The position numbers and the translations under genes are program-made. The notes beneath the pieces were generated by a model. The model was given only the letters and a program-made list of their open reading frames with translations, was not told the origin of the DNA and ran no database searches. This document shows, one piece after another, positions 7,205 to 14,168 of a DNA stretch of 26,368 nucleotides. Every line of letters begins with the position of its first letter. Positions within the stretch are counted from its first letter, which is position 1. Where the stretch lies: NCBI GenBank assembly GCA_052144935.1, contig JBKQPR010000298.1, positions 1 through 26,368 of the forward strand, read 5' to 3'. This stretch comes from JOPF133 sp052144935. Its GTDB lineage: Bacteria > Acidobacteriota > Terriglobia > Bryobacterales > Bryobacteraceae.

Positions 7205-9937
7205 TCACCTGACGAACACCGATATGCTGACGCTTACGGTCTGTCCAGCAGCCCCATAGGCGGTTAGGGTGTACGTCGAGTTGGTGATTGGGTTCACCGT
7301 GAAGGTGCCGTTGACAGGCAGGGTCTGGGCGCCCAATCCGGCGCCGATCAGGATGACCTGAGTGGCGTTGGCGGTGGTCCAGGACAGGACTGACGGGGCC
7401 CCGGCCGCAGCGGTGGTCGGCGGGCTGGCGTTGAACGACAGGATCTGCACCGTGCCCACGAAGACCGTGGTGTTGGCCTGGATCTGGCCCGCCGCGTTGA
7501 CGGCGGTCAGGGTGTAGGTAGTAGTCGTAGTCGGGCTGACCGTGGCGCAATCGTTGGCGCTCAGATTACTGCCGACGGTCGGCTGAATCGCGATGGACGT
7601 GGCGTTGTTCACCTGCCAGCACAACTGCGTGGAAGTGCCCGGTTGAATGGTTTGCGGATTGGCCACAAACACCACGATTTGCGGAATCTGGCCGGTGGAG
7701 ACCGTCACGGTAACCGGATCGGTCACCGATTGGCCCTGGGAATTGGTAGCAGTCAGCGTGTAGGTAGTGGTCTGGGTCGGCGATACCGTGACGCTGCCGT
7801 TGAGCGCCACGCTGCCCACGCCGTTGCTGATGGTGGCGGTCGAGGCGTTGTTGGTGGCCCAACTCAAGGTGGAATTCTGACCCGGAGCGATGGTCACCGG
7901 GTTGGCCTCGAACCGCAGGATCTGCGGAGAGCCGGCGGTCACCTGGGTCACTGTTACGGTCACGCTGGCGTTCACCGTGCCGCCAGGACCGGTGGCGCTC
8001 AAGGTGTACGTAGTGGTTGTGGTAGGCGACACCGCGGAGGAACCGGACTGCGCATTGACGCCGCCCAGACCCGGGGTGATGGTAACGCTGGTGGCGTTCT
8101 GCACGACCCACGTCAGGGTCGAGGACTGGCCGGCCGTAATGGACGCCGGGTTGGCGGTGAATTGAACGATGGTCACTTGTCCAGGCGTTATGGTGGTGAC
8201 CGAGGTCGTGGCGGTGCTCTTCAGGTTGTCCGTATTGGTCACCGTCAGGCGGAAGCTGTACTGCTGACCGGCGGCTGCGGTGAAGGTGGCGATGGCGGTG
8301 TTGGCGCCAGTGAGTACCACGCTCGGACCGAGGATCTGCACCCAGCTATAGGTCAACGTCTCGCCCAGCGGGTCGTAAGAACCCGAGCCATTCAGGGTGA
8401 CAGGGCCGGCGTTTATGCCGTACTGATTCGGTCCGGCGTCGGCGACCGGCGGGCTGGATCCCACCTTGCGCGTGACGAACGAGTAGCGGATGCGGGGCAC
8501 GTCCATGGGCACCGGCGTGGAGGTCTTGGTGTAATCCTTGGGCGCGATGAAAGTGCCGGCCTGGAGGCCCAGGACGATCTGGCCGCTGCCCTTCGCCTGC
8601 AGATAAGTTTCGTTGTAGCCGGCTTCGGCGGTGAAAGCCACGTGCGGAGTGATCGGCTGGATCAGTTTGATATCCGCGCCAAAATGCTGGCTGGCGCCTC
8701 CCTCCCCGCTGCGCAGGTAACCGATGTTGCCCTGGAAATAGGCGGTGTTCCAGGCGGCGAAGAGGAAGTTCACGCCATACTGGTTGGCCAGGCGGGCAAC
8801 GGTCTGCAGATAGGCTCCGGGCGCCAGGGTCATGCTGTTCAGCACGCCGATATTCTTGAAACCCTCGGTGCCGAAGACGCCGATGCGGCCGCCGTTGAAG
8901 ATGTAATCCAGCATGAAGGCTGCTTCGCCCAGTGAAGCGGTGCTTTGATACTGCTTGAAGTCCAGGACCTTGAAACTGCCGAATGCCCCGGCCTGCACAT
9001 TGCCCCAGCGGTTGACCAGGCCGACATCGAACTGGCCCTCGGTGCTTCCGGGGTAATACATAAACTCGCCTTGGGCCTGCACCGCGTGGGTGCCATCGCC
9101 GCCGAAGGGGGAGAAGAACTGGCCGCGGCCGCTGGCGCTGAAATCGCCGGTACGGCCGGGCCCGAAGGCGGGTCCGATGTCCAGTCCTACCAGCGAGAAT
9201 TTCTTGTTGCGTCTCTGGGCCTCGTCCAGCGCGCCGGTAGCCTCGGTGTGGGCAATGTTGGTGGTCTGCTGCTCGCTGAGCGGCTTGGGCAGAGCGGCCA
9301 CCTGGTCCTTCAGCATATTGTGCTGGTTGCGCAGATCGTTGAGGTCGGCGCGCAGCTTGTCGTTGTCGCCCTGGAGATTCTTCAACGCCGCCAGAATATC
9401 ATCCAGTTTGTCGAGCCGTTTCAGAATCTGGTCGCAGCATTCCTGCTGCTTCTTCATGAAATCCTGGAGGGCGGTGTTCAGCACGTCGCCGATGCCGCCT
9501 TCTTTGATCAGTCTGCCCTGGCCGTCGGTCAGCGTCATCTTCACCCGGCGGTTCATGAACCGGCCTTCCTTGGTACCGTTGTTCACTTCGGGGTCGCGCT
9601 TGCCGTCGCCGGTGGTGGTGATCTGGTCGGCCGAAGCGCCGTATTTGACCAGAAATTCCTTCACCGAGTTGGCGCGCGAGATCGCCAGTTTATCGTTGTA
9701 AGCCGCCGAGCCGACATAGTCGGTGTTCCCGGTCACTTTCAAGTGGTAGTCTTTGTGCTGGCTCAGTAGATCTGCCATGCGCAGGAGGCTGGGATAGCCA
9801 TCCGAGAGAATCGAGGAATTAAACTCGAAATTGATCTCTTCCCAATCGTCCTTGGTTTGTCCGCCTGTGCTCAACCCCTGCGAATATAGACAGGAGGTCA
9901 TCAGCCCAAGCGCGCCGACCGCCGCTAGTTTCTTCAT
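7205..9937 (-). CDS. OmpA-domain cell-envelope protein with PKD and four Ig-like repeats
   Basis: The product is 910 residues from ATG 9937. The N-terminus (K-K then a hydrophobic run to L-M-T-S-C at 12-16) looks like a lipoprotein or ordinary signal. Residues about 35-135 form an OmpA-like peptidoglycan-binding domain (F-E-F-N-S-S start, V-T-G-N-T-D, R-A-N-S-V-K-E-F-L, N-R-R-V-K). A leucine-rich coiled coil follows (about 165-215), then a Gly/aromatic-rich beta region (about 240-470) like an outer-membrane barrel. A PKD domain (about 496-584, starting P-P-V-A-D-A-G-P-N-Q) precedes four Ig-like repeats of roughly 80 residues (about 585-667, 668-748, 749-827, 828-910), each with A-N-P or A-S-P, a central L-x-W and T-Y-T-L. 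It is probably a surface structural or adhesive protein tied to the cell wall. An in-frame ATG at 9991 is possible, but 9937 begins the signal sequence; GGAG lies 12 bases upstream. Confidence 0.8.
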   Translation of the reverse strand: MKKLAAVGALGLMTSCLYSQGLSTGGQTKDDWEEINFEFNSSILSDGYPSLLRMADLLSQHKDYHLKVTGNTDYVGSAAYNDKLAISRANSVKEFLVKYGASADQITTTGDGKRDPEVNNGTKEGRFMNRRVKMTLTDGQGRLIKEGGIGDVLNTALQDFMKKQQECCDQILKRLDKLDDILAALKNLQGDNDKLRADLNDLRNQHNMLKDQVAALPKPLSEQQTTNIAHTEATGALDEAQRRNKKFSLVGLDIGPAFGPGRTGDFSASGRGQFFSPFGGDGTHAVQAQGEFMYYPGSTEGQFDVGLVNRWGNVQAGAFGSFKVLDFKQYQSTASLGEAAFMLDYIFNGGRIGVFGTEGFKNIGVLNSMTLAPGAYLQTVARLANQYGVNFLFAAWNTAYFQGNIGYLRSGEGGASQHFGADIKLIQPITPHVAFTAEAGYNETYLQAKGSGQIVLGLQAGTFIAPKDYTKTSTPVPMDVPRIRYSFVTRKVGSSPPVADAGPNQYGINAGPVTLNGSGSYDPLGETLTYSWVQILGPSVVLTGANTAIATFTAAAGQQYSFRLTVTNTDNLKSTATTSVTTITPGQVTIVQFTANPASITAGQSSTLTWVVQNATSVTITPGLGGVNAQSGSSAVSPTTTTTYTLSATGPGGTVNASVTVTVTQVTAGSPQILRFEANPVTIAPGQNSTLSWATNNASTATISNGVGSVALNGSVTVSPTQTTTYTLTATNSQGQSVTDPVTVTVSTGQIPQIVVFVANPQTIQPGTSTQLCWQVNNATSIAIQPTVGSNLSANDCATVSPTTTTTYTLTAVNAAGQIQANTTVFVGTVQILSFNASPPTTAAAGAPSVLSWTTANATQVILIGAGLGAQTLPVNGTFTVNPITNSTYTLTAYGAAGQTVSVSISVFVR

Positions 9938-10048
9938 TTTCTTCTTTTTCTCCTCAACTTGGTCAACATGTACGAGAGAGCCGAAACTCATTGGAATCCC
10001 TGCTTCGCCGCCTTCAGTCCGCGGCGCTCGGGAATTTCCACTAGCGTG

Positions 10049-10092
10049 CCGGGAAAGCGAGCTTCCCGGTTTGGGGCTTTAAAGGCCCCAAA
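10049..10092. repeat. Two back-to-back perfect hairpins
   Basis: CCGGGAA (10049-10055) pairs with TTCCCGG (10063-10069). Immediately after it TTTGGGGC (10070-10077) pairs with GCCCCAAA (10085-10092). The two stems abut with no gap. They lie between the divergent OmpA/Ig-repeat gene and rnpB, about 110 bases upstream of the former. Neither strand shows a U-run after the stems, so they are not standard terminators. Function unknown. Confidence 0.6.
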
Positions 10093-10204
10093 AAGCGCAG
10101 CTAAAAACAGGATACACCTGTTCATTTTGTTCATCTGCAAGAATTGCATAGGGTTAGTGCCGGCTGAGTAATCCACCGTACAGTTTCTGCTTCCGAAGTG
10201 CGAC

Positions 10205-10210
10205 AATAAT
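10205..10210 (+). promoter_or_regulatory. Candidate -10 element of rnpB
   Basis: AATAAT lies so that transcription would start at about 10216-10217, exactly where the conserved first helix of RNase P RNA begins. No convincing -35 element was found; the upstream sequence near 10182-10190 is only weakly similar. Confidence 0.4.
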
Positions 10211-10215
10211 CCCAT

Positions 10216-10568
10216 GAGCTGCCGGACGGGCAGTCGCTCCCCGCAAGGGGAGAGGAAAGTCCGGTCTCCACAGGGCGGCGTGCCGGCTAACGGCCGGGGT
10301 CCGGTTACCCGGATACGGAAAGTGCCACAGAAAATATACCGCCCCGGAAACGGGGTAAGGGTGAAATGGTGCGGTAAGAGCGCACCGCGTCGGAAGCAAT
10401 TCCGCCGGCAGGGCAAACCCCACGCGGAGCAAGACCAAATAGGGGAGGAGGGACGGCCCGTCCCGCCAGACTTCCGGGTAGGTCGCTGGAGCCGGACAGT
10501 AATGTCCGGCCAAGACGAATGACTGCCGCCCGCAAGGGTACAGAAACCGGCTTACAGTCCGGCAGCTC
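10216..10568 (+). ncRNA. rnpB: RNase P RNA (bacterial class A)
   Basis: This is the catalytic RNA that removes 5' leaders from precursor tRNAs together with the RnpA protein. The ends pair as helix P1: GAGCTGCCGGAC at 10216 with GTCCGGCAGCTC ending at 10568. Conserved core blocks are present in order: GAGGAAAGTCCGG (from 10251), ACAGAAAATATACCGCC (from about 10327), GGTAAGGGTGAAATGGTGCG (from about 10356), AAGACGAATGACTGCC (from about 10512) and ACAGAAACCGGCTTACAG just before the 3' end. About 353 bases is a usual class A length. Open frames across this stretch on both strands are accidental. No U-rich terminator is visible directly after the 3' end. Confidence 0.95.
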
Positions 10569-10592
10569 ACGATGTATTCGGGTTACAGGCGG

Positions 10593-10843
10593 CCCGCGTG
10601 ATTCACCGCGGAGGCTTCGCACCGACTGATGTCGATGTTCTTGGGGCGAGGAAACTTCCGTATCGGCGCCGGCAAAATGCACACTTGGCGCGTATTTTGG
10701 CCACAGCCCTCACTGAGAATAAAGGACTTGTTTGAAGTTACCGGAGAGACGCGGAGAGCGCGGAGAAGATTAGGAGATTTCTTCTCTGTGTTTTCTCCGC
10801 GCTTCCTCCGTGAACTCCGCGTCTCCGCGGTGAATCACGCGGG
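10593..10843. mobile_element. MITE-like element with 21-bp terminal inverted repeats
   Basis: The 21 bases at 10593-10613 (beginning CCCGCGTGATTCACC) are the exact reverse complement of 10823-10843. The 251-bp segment they bound encodes nothing recognisable. Its right half holds an imperfect palindrome (10743-10826) of the same CGCGGAG type as the copies at 4995 and 7041. No target-site duplication is obvious at the edges. It fills most of the 317-bp gap between rnpB and the hydrolase gene; nothing else was seen there. A non-autonomous mobile element is inferred from shape alone. Confidence 0.5.
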
Positions 10844-10885
10844 ATCCCCCCGACGAGGCGGTATCCACGTGATAAGCTCTTCCCT

Positions 10886-12523
10886 ATGCTTCGACTCCTC
10901 CTCACCCTGGCCGTGTCGTTGGCCTGCCGCGCCCAGACCGCTCCAGAACCGGTGGAAGGCGATTGGGTGGCCCACGATTTTGTCTTCAAATCCGGCGAAA
11001 AGCTGGCCGAGCTGAGGCTGCACTACACCACCGTGGGTAAGCCGGCGCGCGATGCCGCGGGGCGCGTGCGCAACGCCGTCCTGATCATGCACGGCACCGG
11101 CGGCAGCGGGCGCGCCTTCCTCGGCCCTGGCTTTGGCGGCGAGCTGTTCGGCAAGGACCAGCCTCTGGACGCCGGCCGCTTCTATATCATCCTGCCGGAC
11201 GCCGTGGGCCATGGTAAATCCAGCAAGCCTTCCGACGGGCTGCGCATGAAGTTTCCCCACTACCGCTACGACGACATGGTGCGCGCCCAGTATCTCTTGA
11301 TCCACGACGGCCTGGGCGTGGACCATCTGCGCCTGGTGATGGGCACCTCCATGGGCGCCATGCATACCTGGGTCTGGGGCGAGATGTATCCGGATTTCAT
11401 GGACGCGCTGATGCCCCTGGCCAGCGCTCCGGTGGAGATTGCCGGGCGCAATCGCATGTTCCGCGCCATGATTATCCAGGCCATCCGCAACGACCCGGAT
11501 TGGAAGAACGGCGAATACACCGCGCCGCCGGCCAACGGGCTGATCGCCGCGCAATACGCCCTCTGGATGATGACCAGCAGTCCGCTGCAACTGCACAAGG
11601 CCAATCCCACCCACGAGAAGGCCGACGAGGCCGTGGCCGCGCTGCGCCAGCGGGCCCTCAGGACCGACGCCAACGACATGCTGTATTTCTACGAATCTTC
11701 GACCGGCTACAACCCATCGCCGGACCTGGAGAAGATCCGCGCGCCTCTATTCGCGGTGAACTCGGCCGACGACGAAGTCAATCCGCCGGAGCTGGGCATC
11801 CTGGAGCGGGAAATCCAGCGCGTGCCGCGAGGGCGCTACATCCTGATCCCCACCAGCGGCGAAACCCGCGGGCACGGCACCCACTCGCGCGCGGTGGTGT
11901 GGAAGAACTACTTGCTCGAGCTGCTGCAGTTGTCGGAGCCGCGCGCCGCCCTGATGGACCCGCATGACGCGGTATGGGCGCAGGCGTCGCCGGCAGTCTT
12001 CCAGGTGAAGGTGGCCACCACCCAGGGCGATTTCACGATTCGTGCGCATCGCGATTGGGCGCCCGTCGGAGTGGACCGCTTCTATAACCTGGTGCGCGCC
12101 GGCTTCTTCGACGATTCGCGCTTCTTCCGCGCCGTGCCCGATTACATTGTCCAATTCGGCATTCCCGGCCAGCCGCGCGTGGCGGCGGTTTGGCGCAACC
12201 AGACCATGCCGGACGACCCGCCGCACGGCGACAACGCGCGCGGTCTTGTGGCCTACGCCATGACCGGTCCGGGCGCCCGCACCACCCAGCTCTACATCAA
12301 TCTGAGGGACAACTCCGACCGGCTCGCGGGGCAGGGCTTCGCGCCCATCGGGCAAGTGGTGGAGGGCATGGATGTGGTGGACCGGCTGTACAGCGGGTAT
12401 GGCGAAAGCTCCGGCGGGGGGATGCGGGCGGGCAAGCAGGACAAAATGTTCGAGGGCGGCAACGCTTGGCTGGACTCCGGGTTTCCCATGCTGGACCGGC
12501 TGCTGTGGGCGGGGATTCTATAG
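10886..12523 (+). CDS. Secreted MetX-like alpha/beta hydrolase fused to a cyclophilin
   Basis: The product is 545 residues in one uninterrupted frame. A short signal peptide (1-17) precedes an alpha/beta-hydrolase domain (about 25-350) resembling homoserine O-acetyltransferase (MetX): I-M-H-G-T-G-G-S-G oxyanion region at 67-75, nucleophile elbow G-T-S-M-G-A-M with Ser155, probable acid at Asp295/296 and His at 330 or 333. Residues about 372-545 form a complete cyclophilin-type peptidyl-prolyl isomerase: T-x-Q-G-D-F-T-I, R-F-F-R-A-V-P-D-Y-I-V-Q-F-G with the catalytic-type Arg415, T-Q-L-Y-I-N-L and G-Q-G-F-A-P-I-G-Q-V. MetX enzymes are cytoplasmic, so a signal peptide argues for a secreted hydrolase or acyltransferase rather than methionine synthesis. 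Both domains keep their key residues. No clear Shine-Dalgarno precedes ATG 10886; a TAAGCT seven bases upstream could be a -10 for a leaderless mRNA. Confidence 0.85.
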   Translation: MLRLLLTLAVSLACRAQTAPEPVEGDWVAHDFVFKSGEKLAELRLHYTTVGKPARDAAGRVRNAVLIMHGTGGSGRAFLGPGFGGELFGKDQPLDAGRFYIILPDAVGHGKSSKPSDGLRMKFPHYRYDDMVRAQYLLIHDGLGVDHLRLVMGTSMGAMHTWVWGEMYPDFMDALMPLASAPVEIAGRNRMFRAMIIQAIRNDPDWKNGEYTAPPANGLIAAQYALWMMTSSPLQLHKANPTHEKADEAVAALRQRALRTDANDMLYFYESSTGYNPSPDLEKIRAPLFAVNSADDEVNPPELGILEREIQRVPRGRYILIPTSGETRGHGTHSRAVVWKNYLLELLQLSEPRAALMDPHDAVWAQASPAVFQVKVATTQGDFTIRAHRDWAPVGVDRFYNLVRAGFFDDSRFFRAVPDYIVQFGIPGQPRVAAVWRNQTMPDDPPHGDNARGLVAYAMTGPGARTTQLYINLRDNSDRLAGQGFAPIGQVVEGMDVVDRLYSGYGESSGGGMRAGKQDKMFEGGNAWLDSGFPMLDRLLWAGIL

Positions 12524-12893
12524 TTGGCATGCTTTGTCTCGAAAATAGCCCGATGCAGGCTAGACGGCCGGATTGGCCTGAACCACTTTCAAGCCCGCCT
12601 CTGGGCCGGCGCCCCCAAGGGGCGCAGACATCCGAGATCCTAGTTCCCGCTACGGCCGGCCGGCAGAACCCGATAGACCACATCGGCAGGGTGCCCCAGC
12701 GGCACCAAGGCTCGCTTCTGATCGCGGTCTGGCGCCCAGACGCCGGAACCGCGCCGCCAAGGACGATCCCCCTCTTGCGCGAGGCCGCCCATACCGCCTC
12801 CGTCGGCGCTAGCGAAGCCCTGTTCCTTCACCAGGCTGCACCAAGGCTCCGGTGCGCGCCGCGCCCCACTGCCCGCTACAATCGGGAGCGGAC
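12524..12893. other. 370-bp intergenic stretch without a convincing gene
   Basis: No known RNA or protein family was recognised. The stretch contains small palindromes (GCGCCCC/GGGGCGC around 12608-12625, GTGCC/GGCAC around 12690-12705) and a GCTACGGCCGG string that recurs near 26297. An open frame on the minus strand (12640-12906, 88 codons) overlaps the aminotransferase start and gives an arginine-, glycine- and proline-rich product; it is probably chance or the relic of a repeat. Confidence 0.5.
12877..12882 (+). promoter_or_regulatory. Candidate -10 element of the aminotransferase gene
   Basis: TACAAT ends 11 bases before ATG 12894. Transcription would begin near 12889, just after or within the GGGAG that otherwise serves as ribosome site, leaving a very short leader. 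No -35 element was identified. Confidence 0.3.
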
Positions 12894-14138
12894 ATGTTTT
12901 CCTCACGCTTCCATTGGGATTTCCAGCCGAACCGCGTCACCCGGACGCTGGAGGCCAGGCGGCGTGCCGGCGCGCGCATTCTCGACCTGACCGAATCCAA
13001 CCCCACCCGCGCCGGGCTGGCCCATCCGCCGGAAATTGTGGCTGCCTTCGCGGACCAACGTATTTTGCGCTACGATCCCGCGCCCGCCGGAACGCCCGCG
13101 GCGCGCGAGGCGGTGTCGGCGTACTATGCCAGGCGCGGTTGCGCGGTCGATCCCGGGCGCATCCTGCTCACCGCCAGCACCAGCGAAGCGTATGCCTACC
13201 TTTTCAAACTGCTGTGCGATCCGGGCGATTCGGTGCTGGTGCCGCGGCCGTCGTATCCGCTGTTCGAATTTCTGGCGCGCATGGAATCGGTGGAAGTGCG
13301 GCAGTATCCGCTGGCCTATCACGGCGGCTGGAGCATCGATATGGAAGCGCTCCGCGCGGCCGTGACGCCGCGCACACGGGCGGTGGTGCTGGTGAATCCG
13401 AATAACCCGACCGGATCGTACGTGAAACGCGGCGAGCTGCGGGAGTTGGTCCGCCTCGCGACCGGGGCGCTGCACTCTGGGGTGCCCTCTGGGGTGCCCT
13501 CTGGGGTGCCCTCTGGGGTGCCCTCTGGGGTGCCCTCTGGGCCCGGAGGTCGTCCCGGCCTGGCCCTGATCTCCGACGAGGTCTTCTCCGATTACGCGCT
13601 GTCCGCCGATTCCGAGCGCGCCGTCACGCTCGCGGAGGTCGAGGATTGCCTGGCGTTCTCGATGAGCGGCCTTTCCAAAGTGGCTGGCCTGCCGCAGATG
13701 AAGCTGGGCTGGATGATCGCGGCGGGACCGGAAACGCTGCGCCGCGAGGCTCTGGAGCGCCTGGAGTGGATTGCCGACACATACCTTTCGGTGAGCACGC
13801 CGGTGCAGTGCGCCGCGGCGGCGTTGCTGGAGGCGGGCGAATCCGTGCAGAGGCAGATCCGCCAGCGCACCGCCGCCAACCTGGCGCTGGCCCGCGAGCT
13901 GCTGCAAGGGTCGGCGGCCGGCATCCTGCAGGTCGAGGGCGGATGGTACATCACCCTGCAAGTGCCCCGCGTGCGGACCGAGGAAGAGTGGGTGGTGGAG
14001 CTTCTGGAGAAAGAAGATGTGCTGGTGCAGCCGGGCTTCTTCTACGATTTCGAATCGGAGGCCTACCTGGTGGTCAGCCTGCTGACCGAGCCGGAGATGT
14101 TTCGCGAGGGCATGGGGCGTTTGAGGCGGTGGGTGTGA
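12894..14138 (+). CDS. PLP-dependent class I/II aminotransferase with SGVP repeat insert
   Basis: The product is 414 residues. Fold-type I landmarks are all present: T-A-S-T-S-E-A-Y (93-100), P-R-P-S-Y-P-L (117-123), N-P-N-N-P-T-G (168-174), Asp228 in I-S-D-E-V, Tyr234, and the Schiff-base Lys262 in S-G-L-S-K-V-A-G-L-P. It transfers an amino group between an amino acid and a 2-oxoacid in the cytoplasm; substrate unknown. ATG 12894 has GGGAG five bases upstream. Two oddities are visible. Residues 195-214 are five tandem S-G-V-P units from a 12-bp DNA repeat, inserted between the N-P-T-G loop and the I-S-D-E-V strand. The strand that usually carries the substrate-carboxylate arginine (R-I-S type) reads Y-L-V-V-S-L-L (391-397) without Arg, although an Arg may be supplied elsewhere. 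Confidence 0.83.
   Translation: MFSSRFHWDFQPNRVTRTLEARRRAGARILDLTESNPTRAGLAHPPEIVAAFADQRILRYDPAPAGTPAAREAVSAYYARRGCAVDPGRILLTASTSEAYAYLFKLLCDPGDSVLVPRPSYPLFEFLARMESVEVRQYPLAYHGGWSIDMEALRAAVTPRTRAVVLVNPNNPTGSYVKRGELRELVRLATGALHSGVPSGVPSGVPSGVPSGVPSGPGGRPGLALISDEVFSDYALSADSERAVTLAEVEDCLAFSMSGLSKVAGLPQMKLGWMIAAGPETLRREALERLEWIADTYLSVSTPVQCAAAALLEAGESVQRQIRQRTAANLALARELLQGSAAGILQVEGGWYITLQVPRVRTEEEWVVELLEKEDVLVQPGFFYDFESEAYLVVSLLTEPEMFREGMGRLRRWV
13475..13534 (+). repeat. 12-bp coding minisatellite, five perfect copies
   Basis: CTCTGGGGTGCC is repeated five times without any mismatch, followed by a partial copy (CTCTGGG, 13535-13541). The unit is a multiple of three, so it adds whole S-G-V-P units to the aminotransferase and copy-number change keeps the frame. 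Perfect identity suggests recent expansion. Confidence 0.95.
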
Positions 14139-14168
14139 AGAGGGCGGAGTAGGGGCGCCGTTCCGTCT

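Noticed and set aside
7643..8935. Plus-strand open frame of 430 codons opposite the OmpA/Ig-repeat gene
   Set aside because: It mirrors the Ig repeats; the sequence is G-H-R-rich, without ribosome site or domain.
10154..10570. Open frames across the rnpB region, including 138 codons on the minus strand
   Set aside because: The stretch is a conserved RNase P RNA with pairing ends and all core blocks; the frames are accidental.
12640..12906. Minus-strand open frame of 88 codons upstream of the aminotransferase
   Set aside because: It overlaps the aminotransferase start, has no ribosome site or domain, and its Arg/Gly/Pro-rich composition fits chance; kept only as a note on the intergenic stretch.
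13475..13541. Possible CRISPR-like repeat array
   Set aside because: The 12-bp units are contiguous with no spacers and lie in frame inside a conserved enzyme; this is a minisatellite.
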